Source: JAQBQQ01 sp964633955 (GTDB lineage: Bacteria; Patescibacteriota; Gracilibacteria; Peribacterales; Peribacteraceae). Taken from it: DNA of 29,847 bases. Below, piece by piece: positions 14,727 to 21,333 of this stretch. The stretch is taken from positions 1 to 29,847 of the forward strand of contig CAZWIA010000010.1 in the NCBI GenBank assembly GCA_964633955.1. Reading direction: 5' to 3'. The stretch's first letter is position 1; each line of letters begins with the position of its first letter. The notes beneath the pieces were generated by a model. It saw only the letters and a list, made by a program, of their open reading frames with translations, was not told the DNA's origin and searched no databases. Made by a program: the position numbers and the translations under genes.

Positions 14727-15089
14727 ATGAACGTCCAGCACTTTGAGAAGGGCGTGCGGTACACGGCGGATGAGCTTCTCCTCCTGGCCCGTAAATTGGG
14801 CCGTTTAGCGACATACTGTAAGACCGTGAAGGATCCTGCGTCTTCCATCCGTGTGGATGCCGAGCGGCATGACACCAAGAAGGAGCGCGACCAGGTCTTG
14901 GTGACCGTGACCGTGGAGCTGCCCCACAAGGTCTTGCGTGCGGAATCCCGGAAGCCGAGTGCGCTTGAGGGAGTGGATAGGTGCGTGGAGAAGCTGGAAC
15001 CGCAGATCAAGCGGTACAAGGAGCGGTTCACGGAGAAGCGGACAATTAGGGCATTCGCCTACGGGAAGCGCGCACGGCCGTCCGCCTGA
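14727..15089 (+). CDS. raiA: Ribosome hibernation factor, RaiA/HPF family
   Basis: A 120-aa protein. It opens with MNVQHFEKGVRYT and has the S30EA/RaiA pattern: an early helix (ADELLLLARKLGRLATYC), the strand IRVDAERHDTKKERDQVLVTVTV, and the helix PSALEGVDRCVEKLEPQIKRYKERF, matching the A(I/V)D...KLE.Q..KYK signature of the family. It binds the 30S subunit near the mRNA and tRNA sites and silences idle ribosomes. The length fits short HPF/YfiA without the dimerising C-terminal domain of long HPF. It lies convergent with bL25, another ribosome-associated protein. Confidence 0.85.
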   Translation: MNVQHFEKGVRYTADELLLLARKLGRLATYCKTVKDPASSIRVDAERHDTKKERDQVLVTVTVELPHKVLRAESRKPSALEGVDRCVEKLEPQIKRYKERFTEKRTIRAFAYGKRARPSA

Positions 15090-15148
15090 CCGCCCTGCTC
15101 ATGCTCTGCTTCCGCCGCTCCGTTCCGGAGTCCCGATTCCGGACCTGG

Positions 15149-15355
15149 TCATGCCGCAGTACGTACCGGCGTTCGAGAAAAAAGATCCGTAGGCGGGGTT
15201 CGGTACCCCGCCGGGTCCGCTGGGGTAGCGAACCCCAGCTGCGATTCTTGGAAGAAGTGCTTTTCCATGGCTTCTCTGAATTGTTCCTGGCTCGTGAAGA
15301 GCTCCGCCGTCCACCCACACTCCCGCGCCGCGTCCACGTTCGCGGGGCTGTCATT
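15149..15355 (-). pseudogene. C-terminal fragment of a HAD-family hydrolase
   Basis: Read on the minus strand from 15355 the frame gives NDSPANVDAARECGW, then TAELFTSQEQFREAM. This is the final motif and tail of HAD-superfamily (HAD-IA) phosphatases, where an acidic residue plus DSP/DN, then NV.AA...GW, close the active site. An in-frame TAA lies about 40 nt upstream, and upstream sequence is not HAD-like but belongs to an inverted repeat (15348-15423) that begins exactly at this point. The rest of the gene has therefore been lost. The frame then reads through two hairpins to a stop at 15149, so its original stop is also gone. Confidence 0.55.
15192..15239. repeat. Twin 8-bp hairpins, inverted copies of one another
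   Basis: GGCGGGGT/ACCCCGCC (15192-15212) and GCTGGGGT/ACCCCAGC (15219-15239), each with a 5-nt loop. The cores are near-identical when one is reverse-complemented (loop TCGGT versus TCGCT). They lie about 100 bp after raiA and inside the HAD remnant. They could act in transcription termination on either strand, but no T-run follows closely. Confidence 0.55.
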
Positions 15356-15423
15356 CCGAGTAGCCCCGTTGGTCGCGCCTCGTTACGGCCTGCGCGGCGG
15401 CTCCGGCCTACCCGGCGTGACAG
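15348..15423. repeat. 76-bp inverted repeat truncating the HAD fragment
   Basis: The left arm CTGTCATTCCGAGTAGCCC and the reverse complement of 15405-15423 agree at 15 of 19 positions. Just outside it stands GACGTAGCGAGGGATGG. The word family (TGTCATTCCGAG, ATCCCTCGCTACG) resembles small dispersed palindromes of environmental bacteria. It abuts the HAD remnant at its broken end. Confidence 0.5.
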
Positions 15424-15480
15424 AAAGGACGTAGCGAGGGATGGGCCTACTCAGCACGACAGGAGTGGTTTTGCACTGGC

Positions 15481-15529
15481 ACAACAAACCAGCGACCTGC
15501 AACCAACAAACGAGCAACTCTCGGTTAGT
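15481..15529 (+). repeat. Heptad palindrome B
   Basis: Seven-bp words ACCAGCG, ACCTGCA, ACCAACA, AACGAGC, AACTCTC, GGTTAGT. It is related to the element at 6038: 22 of 28 bases match around gcaactc, and a stem change in one is balanced in the other (ACCA/TGGT versus CGA/TCG). It ends at the bL25 stop codon. Confidence 0.65.
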
Positions 15530-16187
15530 CTTCCTTCTTCTCCCCCTCCGCTCCCTCGGCGGCCGGGGCGGCGCCCTCCGCGCCTTCTGCGGTGGCCTCG
15601 CCCTCAGCGGGTGCGGGCGGCTCTTCTGGCTCCTCCTCCCGCGGCTCTTGGACCGTGAGGAGGACCGTCTCCGCATCGTTCATGATGGTGACGCCCTTGG
15701 GCAGGCTGAGATCCGCCACCGTGATGACATCCCCAAATTCCTTGAGAGCGGAGATGTCCACGGGGATCTCATGCGGCAGGTCGCCCGGCAGACAGCGGAC
15801 AGTGACGGTATCCAGCGCCGTGACCAGCACGCCGCTCAGCTCCGTCACGGCCGGGGACTCGCCGGTGAGTTCGATCGGCACTTCCGTCTCAATCTCTTCC
15901 TTCATGTTCACGGCGTAGAAATCCGCGTGCAGCTCCATGCCGCTCACGGAGTGGAAGGTAATGTCTTTGAAGAGCACCGGGATCTTCCTATCCTCCAGAT
16001 GCAGTTCCACGAGCGCGCTCTCCCCGGCCTTCAGGAACGCCTTATGCAGAGCGGCTTCATCGCACTGGATGGGCACGGTCTGCTCCACGTTGCCGTAGAC
16101 CACGGCGGGCACTTTCTTCTCCCGGCGGAGCGCGTTTGGGCTCTTGCCGGTCTCTCTGGCCTGTGCCGGGAGGGTGATCATGTCCAT
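15525..16187 (-). CDS. rplY: 50S ribosomal protein bL25 (CTC/TL5 family)
   Basis: A 220-aa protein binding 5S rRNA in the large subunit. The N-terminal L25 domain (about 1-92) has RETGKSPNALRREKKVPAVVYG, the family signature, and the C-terminal TL5-type beta domain (about 98-183) includes LPHEIPVDISALKEFGDVITV. A 37-residue acidic Glu/Ala/Pro tail follows. The long form is the CTC type found in many bacteria outside the enterics. A consensus-like promoter (TTGACG, 17 bp, TACCCT) gives a leader of about 5 nt. A second Met two codons in could also serve as the start. Confidence 0.95.
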   Translation of the reverse strand: MDMITLPAQARETGKSPNALRREKKVPAVVYGNVEQTVPIQCDEAALHKAFLKAGESALVELHLEDRKIPVLFKDITFHSVSGMELHADFYAVNMKEEIETEVPIELTGESPAVTELSGVLVTALDTVTVRCLPGDLPHEIPVDISALKEFGDVITVADLSLPKGVTIMNDAETVLLTVQEPREEEPEEPPAPAEGEATAEGAEGAAPAAEGAEGEKKED

Positions 16188-16198
16188 GGCGGGGTGCC

Positions 16199-16227
16199 AG
16201 GGTAAGGGACAGCGGAGGCAGCGTCAA
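16199..16227 (-). promoter_or_regulatory. Promoter of rplY
   Basis: The minus strand has TTGACG (16222-16227), a 17-bp spacer and TACCCT (16199-16204), ending 11 nt before the ATG. It is one of the best -35/-10 pairs in the window. Confidence 0.65.
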
Positions 16228-16280
16228 TATGCCATTTTCACAGAGAGTATGGGGGGCAGGAGGCGTTCTGGCAATGAGAA

Positions 16281-16358
16281 AGTGGCTAGTTGCTAAGGGA
16301 TAAGTGGTAAGTCATCCATTTTCTCATCGCCAATCACTTATCACTCACCACTCACCTG
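16281..16358. repeat. Heptad palindrome C
   Basis: The left words are AGTGGCT, AGTTGCT, AAGGGAT, AAGTGGT, AAGTCAT; the right words are CAATCAC, TTATCAC, TCACCAC. The arms are imperfect reverse complements around TCCATTTTCTCATCG. The stop codon of the ligase gene lies inside the right arm. Confidence 0.7.
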
Positions 16359-17824
16359 GATGTCCATTTGCCGCTTTTCACCATGGAAAGCGTGATTGCC
16401 AGCAGGATCCACACCGTATACGCCACGGCGCTGTCCTCCCAGGCGTGGAGGGTGAGAGCGGCTACGGAGACGCCTAGGAAGGCCAGAAGAATCGAATGTC
16501 GAATGTCGAATGTCGAATGTCGATCGATATTCGATATTCCATATTCCATATTCGTGCGTATGAGTTTGAATGGCGTCAGAACGGTCAGGGCGAGGGATAG
16601 CAGTATCCCCATCCACCCCATCTCCACTCCTAGCTGCAGGTACCAGTTCTCCGTGAGGAGGGGGCAGCGGCACGTGCGGTCCAGGGGGTAGACCTGCCAG
16701 TCCCTGATGAACGCACAGAGCTCCGGGTGCTGCGGTACCCAGCTCATCCAATCGCCGGCAACCGCCACGCATGTGTCGCTCGTCCTGTTGCTCGCCGGGC
16801 CGGCGGTACCCAGCCCCAGGCCCAAGGGGTGGCCGATCATCGTCTGCAGCGCATGGAGCGGTTTCTGGATATGCCCCTCATTGGATGTTGCCCGCAGGAG
16901 GATCCCCGGTGCCACGCTGAGAAGGACAATGCCAGCCAGTGCCAGGACTATGCTCATGCCCAGCGTCATGCGCCAGAACGCCGCACGCGGAACGGAGAGC
17001 CACAGAACGGCTACGAGCATGGCCATGGCGCCCAGCCACGCGGAGCGGGAGAAGGTGAGCGCGAGAGCCAGGAGGAGGATGGCAAGAACGGGTGGCGCGT
17101 AGCGGGTAGCGGGGAGTCCCCGTTGCTCACCGCTCATCGCTAACCGCTCGCCGCTTCTCTGTCCGAGTGCGACAAAGGCGATGCTCAGTGGAACCAGCAG
17201 CCAGATCCCCAGCTGGTTGGGTCCGCTCATCGTGCTCTGGATGCGCCGGAGGCCCAGGGAGCCGATCTGCTGGTACGGTGCCAGGGGGCCGTTCGGTTGA
17301 TACAGCGAGTGCAGATCGGCGTAGCCGAGCGCGCGGAAGACGCTCTGCGGCAGGAAGAAGCCAATGAGGCCGAACACGGCGATAAACGTGCCGACCACGA
17401 GGAGAAGCCGGGGGACGCGCTCGCCAAATCCGTTCGACCATTTCATGCGCCTGAGGATGAGGAAGGCGGTGAGCGGGATGAAGTCGTACCGGAAGCCGAG
17501 GAGGGCATTTCTGAGCGGTGTCTGGGTGACGACGGAGACGGTGGTGCCGAGCGCGACGAAGGCGATGATGAGCCAGTCGAGAACATCCGAGGAAACCGTA
17601 GCAGCGATTCGATAATCGCTGCGGGTTCGTGTCATGAGTTCGAACAATGCCAAAAGAAGGATCAGGCCAAGCAATGCCTCCTTCCACAGCGCCAGCCAGG
17701 GAAGCGGGGCGTGGTCGGGTCCTTCAATAAACTTGGTGCCGACCGTCACCAGGAACGCGTGCAGTGGCAGCAGGGCGATCAGCACCAGTGTCAGCCGTTC
17801 GCGGAGAGAAGGAATAATGGACAA
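16352..17824 (-). CDS. O-antigen ligase/polymerase family membrane protein (Wzy/WaaL)
   Basis: A 490-aa polytopic protein with about 11 membrane helices. The family signature is a large periplasmic loop between late helices: HPLGLGLGTAGPASN, then LTENWYLQLGVEMGWMG (the EN.YL....E.G..G motif). SGPNQLGIWLLVPL and LTFSRSAWLGAMAML are also typical. It joins or polymerises lipid-linked glycans at the outer face of the membrane, in line with the downstream epimerase and glycosyltransferase. The only in-frame start I find before the first helix is TTG at 17824, 7 nt after a TATCCA hexamer, both lying in a heptad repeat. Two in-frame 63-bp heptad insertions lie within it (16494-16556 and 17097-17159). 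Confidence 0.82.
   Translation of the reverse strand: MSIIPSLRERLTLVLIALLPLHAFLVTVGTKFIEGPDHAPLPWLALWKEALLGLILLLALFELMTRTRSDYRIAATVSSDVLDWLIIAFVALGTTVSVVTQTPLRNALLGFRYDFIPLTAFLILRRMKWSNGFGERVPRLLLVVGTFIAVFGLIGFFLPQSVFRALGYADLHSLYQPNGPLAPYQQIGSLGLRRIQSTMSGPNQLGIWLLVPLSIAFVALGQRSGERLAMSGEQRGLPATRYAPPVLAILLLALALTFSRSAWLGAMAMLVAVLWLSVPRAAFWRMTLGMSIVLALAGIVLLSVAPGILLRATSNEGHIQKPLHALQTMIGHPLGLGLGTAGPASNRTSDTCVAVAGDWMSWVPQHPELCAFIRDWQVYPLDRTCRCPLLTENWYLQLGVEMGWMGILLSLALTVLTPFKLIRTNMEYGISNIDRHSTFDIRHSILLAFLGVSVAALTLHAWEDSAVAYTVWILLAITLSMVKSGKWTSR
16494..16556 (-). repeat. Heptad palindrome D inside the ligase gene (63 bp, in frame)
   Basis: Nine perfect-phase heptads: four copies of GAATGTC, then GATCGAT, ATTCGAT, ATTCCAT, ATTCCAT, ATTCGTG. 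The second half is an imperfect reverse complement of the first. Sixty-three bases equal 21 codons, so the frame survives; the encoded peptide is near MEYGISNIDRHSTFDIRH, between the last two helix groups. Confidence 0.8.
17097..17159 (-). repeat. Heptad palindrome E inside the ligase gene (63 bp, in frame)
   Basis: Nine heptads: GCGTAGC, GGGTAGC, GGGGAGT, CCCCGTT, GCTCACC, GCTCATC, GCTAACC, GCTCGCC, GCTTCTC. Again 63 bp, 21 codons, encoding a soluble loop (RSGERLAMSGEQRG). Its words recur in the uvrC insertion at 24506. Confidence 0.75.
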
Positions 17825-17899
17825 TTGACAATGGATAATGAGGGCAAATCCGGAGTCCGGATCACTGCCGAATTATCAATTATCCATGATTAATTATCA
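17819..17899. repeat. Heptad palindrome I over the ligase start
   Basis: The left words are GGACAAT, TGACAAT, GGATAAT; the right words are AATTATC, AATTATC, CATGATT, AATTATC. The centre is the exact palindrome ATCCGGA-G-TCCGGAT (17848-17862). It fills the gap between the epimerase stop and the ligase start and supplies the TTG start and its TATCCA hexamer. Confidence 0.75.
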
Positions 17900-17901
17900 A
17901 T

Positions 17902-19233
17902 TTATCTCACTCGAAGGCGATCTTCCTCCGTCCTCAGTAGCTCTCCCTCCTCCAGCGCCTTCACCACCGCATCCACGCACTTCTCTGCAGCGCCCTCTCC
18001 GTAGATCTTAGGGCGGCGCCTCATGTACTCGTTGTCCCAGCTGAAATCGATGATCCGCCGGATCAGCCCGGCGCTCACGGGCGGTGCCAGGATACTGGAG
18101 CCATTCAGGGCCGTCTCGGCCCGATCGGTCCCAAAGCGCAGCGTGACGCAGGGGACGCCCAAGACACTCAGCTCCTCCTGCAGGGTGGAGGAATCCGTGG
18201 CGCAGACGGATGCGTGGCTCATGACTGCCAGAATATCCGTGTAGCGCGGCCAGGCCGGCGTGAGGAGGAAGTTGGGGTAGGCGTCCGCCAGCCGCGCCAC
18301 CTCCTCGGTGAGCCCCAACCGCTCCAGTGCCGCTTCCGTCTGAGGGTGTTCCGTGAGCAGGACGGTCCGGCCGTCCCGCACCAGACTCACCAGCGCGTCG
18401 TAAATGGCGCGGAAGCGGTGCTCTACCCGGCAGTTCTCCGGCCGGTGCACGGCAAACCGGATGAAACTTCCCTGCGTCAGAAGGGGGTGCGCTTGGAAGA
18501 TACTAGCGCGGTCCGTGTCCTGCCCGGCGCCGCGCACCACGTCCGCGATGGTGTGGCCGGTCACGCTCACCCGGTCGGGCGCAAAGCCCTCACTCAGCAG
18601 GAACTCCTGGTTCAGGATGTGCGGCGCCAGGTGGAGACCGGCGGCGGCGTCCGCGCTGCGCGCGTAGTACTGCTCCGGGAACGGTTCCATGCTCCCCCGC
18701 TCCCAGTGGGGGAGTTCCTGGAGGAAGTTGTACCACTGGGAGACATCAAATTCTTCCTCGCTATCCCAACGACCAGATTCCCGGTACTTGGGGGTGAGCG
18801 TGCGCGTGCCCGCTTCCGTACGCACGCAGGGGAACCCGCGGCTGCAGCAGACGGCGGCCGCGGCCATGGCCGCGGCGCTGCCGCCCAACACGTGGGGAAC
18901 CACCTTTTTGCCGGCGTCCGTGAGGGCCGTGATGAGCTGGTCCGTGGCTTGGGCGATTTGGACGAGCGGATCAGCGGACGGAGGTGCAGCCGGGATCTCC
19001 GCGTCTGGTTCCATGCCGCACTCCGTAAGCATCGCGCGGCCAGAATCCTGGACACCGTGTGAAGGCGCATGGACCAAGAGCGCCGCGTGCCCGCGCGTGC
19101 GGAGCTCCGCGTGGAGCGGCAGCTGCTTGAGGACATCCGATGCGGCGGACGTGAACACCACGTGGACGTGCCTGCCGGGGTGGTCCGCCAGTTCCTCCAG
19201 GAGCGTCGGCGTGCGGAGGTGGAGATCGGTCAT
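17902..19233 (-). CDS. UDP-N-acetylglucosamine 2-epimerase family protein
   Basis: A 443-aa cytosolic enzyme of the WecB/MnaA fold, interconverting UDP-GlcNAc and UDP-ManNAc or using a related UDP sugar. Visible signatures are RTEAGTRT (about 138-145), VHRPEN (262-267) and TDSSTLQEELSVLGVPCVTL (346-365), which match the catalytic His and UDP-binding segments. Spacing is looser than in WecB (about 380 aa), so another UDP-sugar substrate is possible. I chose ATG 19233 because TATCCT ends 7 nt upstream; a TTG-started form 27 residues longer would begin inside heptad palindrome J. It lies between the ligase and a GT2 enzyme in a polysaccharide block. Confidence 0.85.
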   Translation of the reverse strand: MTDLHLRTPTLLEELADHPGRHVHVVFTSAASDVLKQLPLHAELRTRGHAALLVHAPSHGVQDSGRAMLTECGMEPDAEIPAAPPSADPLVQIAQATDQLITALTDAGKKVVPHVLGGSAAAMAAAAVCCSRGFPCVRTEAGTRTLTPKYRESGRWDSEEEFDVSQWYNFLQELPHWERGSMEPFPEQYYARSADAAAGLHLAPHILNQEFLLSEGFAPDRVSVTGHTIADVVRGAGQDTDRASIFQAHPLLTQGSFIRFAVHRPENCRVEHRFRAIYDALVSLVRDGRTVLLTEHPQTEAALERLGLTEEVARLADAYPNFLLTPAWPRYTDILAVMSHASVCATDSSTLQEELSVLGVPCVTLRFGTDRAETALNGSSILAPPVSAGLIRRIIDFSWDNEYMRRRPKIYGEGAAEKCVDAVVKALEEGELLRTEEDRLRVR

Positions 19234-19240
19234 GTGGAGG

Positions 19241-19246
19241 AGGATA
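19241..19246 (-). promoter_or_regulatory. -10 box of the epimerase gene, leaderless geometry
   Basis: TATCCT on the minus strand, 7 nt before ATG 19233. It decides the start codon against the upstream TTG. Confidence 0.5.
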
Positions 19247-19277
19247 GCGGGGTCTGGAGAAGAGAGCCATTGAGGGG

Positions 19278-19395
19278 AATCACCAATCTTCAAGCACCAA
19301 TGATCAAGGTCCAATGCGGAAAGGTTTAACCATTTCCCTATTCTGTCATTCGGTCATTGTTTGGTCCTTGTGATTTGGTGATTGGTCATTTCACG
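19278..19395. repeat. Heptad palindrome J (about 118 bp)
   Basis: The left arm runs in words AATCACC, AATCTTC, AAGCACC, AATGATC, AAGGTCC; the right arm in TTTGGTC, CTTGTGA, TTTGGTG, ATTGGTC, a rough reverse complement. It fills most of the space between the epimerase start and the stop of the glycosyltransferase, whose last codons it touches. Confidence 0.75.
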
Positions 19396-20201
19396 TTCGG
19401 TACCGTTTTCCCCCGCCACTTCCAGAAGTACTTCACCGCGCTCCGTACGTGCTCGCGGACGGTCCACTTGGTGAGGAGGCTCAAGAGACCGCCCTCACTC
19501 AGGCGCGCCTTGCGGTCCGTGGCGCGCGCGGATGGCAGGAACACCACGCGGTGGCCGCTCTCCCACGTCCGGCGGCAAAAATCGGTATCCTCAAAGAAGA
19601 GGAAGTACCGTTCATCAAAGGCTCCCAGCGCCCGCATGAGGTCCGCGCGGATGAGGAGGCACGCTCCCACCGCCCACGCCACGTCCTCCGGCGACGTCCG
19701 GTCCTGGCGGCGGCGCAAGTAGCGGTCAATCCGTCCTGGGAACACGCTTCTGAGGAGCGTCCGCTTCACCAGCACGTCCCAGGGCGTGGGGAACTGCCGG
19801 ACGGAATCCCGGATGGAGCCGTCCTGGTGCATGAGGAGCGGCGCCACAATGCCAATCGATGCGTCATCCTCCAGTACGCGGGTCATCCGCTCCAGCCCCT
19901 CCGGTTCCAGGGCGTTATCCGGATTGATGATCAGCAGGTACTTCCCCGTGGCGTACTGCGCGCCGGTATTGTTGCCCGCGCTGAAGCCCGCGTTGCGGCT
20001 GGATTCCACCATGCGGACGCCGGTCTCCTTCCCAAAGGTGTTGCGGATGACGCCGATCGACTCATCCTGCGAGTGGTTGTCCACGATGATGATCTCCAGC
20101 CGATCGGCGATCGACTGATTCCGCAGCGCATGCACGCAGCGGACCGTGTCCTGAGGAGAGCGGTAGTTGAGGACAATGGCGGAGACGAGCGGGGTCTGCA
20201 C
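19386..20201 (-). CDS. Family 2 glycosyltransferase (rhamnosyltransferase-like)
   Basis: A 271-aa GT-A fold enzyme transferring a sugar from a nucleotide donor to a growing surface glycan. It opens with VSAIVLNYRS, then IIIVDNHSQDES (nucleotide-binding VDN), RNAGFSAGNNTGAQYATG (69-86) and LLIINPDN (the DxD-like metal site is NPDN, 93-96). GACLLIRADLMRALGAFDERYFLFFEDTDFCRR holds the later acceptor-side ED motif. The pattern fits WbbL-type rhamnosyltransferases, though donor and acceptor cannot be read. The start is GTG 20201, with an extended -10 (TGCTACCCT) 6 nt upstream. Confidence 0.92.
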   Translation of the reverse strand: MQTPLVSAIVLNYRSPQDTVRCVHALRNQSIADRLEIIIVDNHSQDESIGVIRNTFGKETGVRMVESSRNAGFSAGNNTGAQYATGKYLLIINPDNALEPEGLERMTRVLEDDASIGIVAPLLMHQDGSIRDSVRQFPTPWDVLVKRTLLRSVFPGRIDRYLRRRQDRTSPEDVAWAVGACLLIRADLMRALGAFDERYFLFFEDTDFCRRTWESGHRVVFLPSARATDRKARLSEGGLLSLLTKWTVREHVRSAVKYFWKWRGKTVPNVK

Positions 20202-20207
20202 GGAGGA

Positions 20208-20213
20208 AGGGTA
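20208..20213 (-). promoter_or_regulatory. Extended -10 of the GT2 gene, leaderless geometry
   Basis: TGCTACCCT on the minus strand ends 6 nt before GTG 20201. Heptad palindrome H lies 9 bp upstream. Confidence 0.55.
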
Positions 20214-20222
20214 GCAGAGGGC

Positions 20223-20292
20223 GATCAGTGGTCAGAGGTCAGTGGTCAGAAGATGCGGGTGTTTCGTGTTTGGTTTTTGGTTTGGTCGTTCC
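20223..20292. repeat. Heptad palindrome H
   Basis: Ten 7-bp words: GATCAGT, GGTCAGA, GGTCAGT, GGTCAGA, AGATGCG, GGTGTTT, CGTGTTT, GGTTTTT, GGTTTGG, TCGTTCC. The first half is related to the right arm of the element at 8127 in reverse complement. The remainder of 20293-20405 shows no gene. Confidence 0.7.
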
Positions 20293-20394
20293 CTGATGTC
20301 TCAAGTCGCTTTCTATTGCTCGGATCTTGCGTTTGCGTAAAACTATGGTTGAGCAGGTCACACAGGCTTGCTGACGTTCCTTGTCTTCTACCAC

Positions 20395-20400
20395 AGGAGG
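20395..20400 (+). promoter_or_regulatory. Shine-Dalgarno site deciding the start at 20406
   Basis: AGGAGG, 5 nt before the ATG. It rules out longer upstream starts in the same frame. It stands out because most genes here have no such site. Confidence 0.8.
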
Positions 20401-20405
20401 CTCCC

Positions 20406-21053
20406 ATGGTCGCAGTCGTGCTTGTGCTGTGCCTGCAACTGCCGGAGGGGCCGGATACGGAAATCCCGGTTCCGCCGGAGCCGCTGCCGGTCACGGCGAC
20501 GGTAGAGCAGATCTACGCGGAGGGCGTCACGCGCGTGGCGCTCCGGCTCCAAGACCACGAGCCGCAGGAGCTGCTCATTGCAGCCATTCAGTTGTGGTGT
20601 AACAACGCACCCGTCACGGACATCATGTCCCTGCCGGGCGACCAGACTCAGGAAGTCCATCTCCTGGTCCAGCGGCCGGTGACGGACGCGGTGCTCCAGA
20701 AGTACGAGGATTCCCTCCGCGCCATCCTCTGGCGCGTGCGGGTGTTCCCGTTCCTGGACCGCCCCAAGGCGCCGCCGATCGCCCTGTACCCCACCGGGCG
20801 GGTGGTCCGCCTGTCTCGGGACGCCAGCCGGAAGGCCACTACTGTGGAACTCGCCTCCGAGTTCACAGGCTGGCTCCGGGACCATCCGGGGCTGGATGTG
20901 CGCGTGGTCCGGCTCACCCAGGAGGGAGAGCTCACGGACATCCTCATCCTGTGCCCGTTCGTGCTGGATGGGGCGCGTGAGCAAGGGCTCCGGAAGCAGC
21001 GCAATAGACCCCCGCCAACGGAGCGGGAGCTGAGGCTGCGGTGGGCCGTCTGA
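20406..21053 (+). CDS. Hypothetical protein, 215 aa
   Basis: Translation from ATG 20406 is set by the only strong Shine-Dalgarno site in the window, AGGAGG at 20395-20400 with 5-nt spacing. The protein starts MVAVVLVLCLQLPEGPDTEI, followed by a Pro-rich stretch and a mixed alpha/beta body. No family is recognised. Several Val/Ile/Leu strands alternate with charged loops (ITAVEQIYAEG-like start, EVHLLVQRPVTDAVLQKYEDSL, ILWRVRVFPFLD). The C-terminus is Arg-rich. It ends 28 nt before a strong terminator. A signal peptide is weak, so a cytosolic place is likely. Confidence 0.7.
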   Translation: MVAVVLVLCLQLPEGPDTEIPVPPEPLPVTATVEQIYAEGVTRVALRLQDHEPQELLIAAIQLWCNNAPVTDIMSLPGDQTQEVHLLVQRPVTDAVLQKYEDSLRAILWRVRVFPFLDRPKAPPIALYPTGRVVRLSRDASRKATTVELASEFTGWLRDHPGLDVRVVRLTQEGELTDILILCPFVLDGAREQGLRKQRNRPPPTERELRLRWAV

Positions 21054-21081
21054 GCGGAGCAATCAGGGTGTTCGTCGTACG

Positions 21082-21109
21082 AGCGGGGCAGTTCTCTGCC
21101 CCGCTTTTT
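21082..21109 (+). terminator. Intrinsic terminator
   Basis: A 10-bp stem AGCGGGGCAG/CTGCCCCGCT with a TTCT loop, followed by five T. It ends the 215-aa gene. Confidence 0.9.
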
Positions 21110-21182
21110 CAGAATTAGGCCGCTACACCAGCTTTCAGGTCGATTTATTTTACAAAATATTATTGACTTAAGTCTATTACCG

Positions 21183-21277
21183 AGTGGCATGTGCCGTGCA
21201 ACGCGGTTCGTAAGACTTTGGCCGGACGAGACACGTTGCGTAAGCGCCCCCTCGCCGTTAGGCGAGGGGGCTATTTT
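21183..21277 (+). ncRNA. Candidate small RNA between the 215-aa gene and hppA
   Basis: About 95 nt with no reading frame. An AT-rich region upstream (21145-21180) contains TTGACT and the exact palindrome GACTTAAGTC (21165-21174). Inside, GCAACG (21198-21203) pairs with CGTTGC, enclosing a TCGT/ACGA stem. The unit ends at a strong terminator with an 11-bp stem. The -10 is weak (TATTAC, 21175-21180), so the 5' end is uncertain. No family recognised. Confidence 0.35.
21246..21277 (+). terminator. Terminator of the candidate small RNA
   Basis: GCCCCCTCGCC/GGCGAGGGGGC stem with a GTTA loop, then TATTTT. The T-rich side faces the plus direction only. It is not needed by the 215-aa gene, which already has a terminator 130 bp earlier. 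Confidence 0.75.
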
Positions 21278-21288
21278 GTACTGCACGC

Positions 21289-21315
21289 AAAACGCCCCCC
21301 TGAGAGGAGGCGTTT
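21289..21315 (-). terminator. Terminator of hppA
   Basis: On the minus strand the stem AAACGCCTCC/GGGGGCGTTT (one G-T) is followed by a short T-run. It begins 19 nt past the hppA stop. Confidence 0.75.
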
Positions 21316-21333
21316 GCTCGCAGAAATGGTGAA

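Noticed and set aside
15101..15658. 185-codon plus-strand frame between raiA and rplY
   Set aside because: Composed of repeats and the antisense of rplY; Arg/Ser/Pro-rich shadow.
16494..16556. CRISPR-like or VNTR reading of the heptad arrays
   Set aside because: Units are only 7 bp, there are no spacers, the arrays are palindromic and no cas genes are present; copy number alone does not make them ordinary minisatellites.
19234..19314. TTG-started 27-residue extension of the epimerase
   Set aside because: The extra codons come from heptad palindrome J and include the -10 box; the ATG at 19233 fits the leaderless spacing.
19449..20405. Upstream extension of the 215-aa gene over the GT2 region
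   Set aside because: It lies antisense to the glycosyltransferase, and the AGGAGG site fixes the start at 20406.
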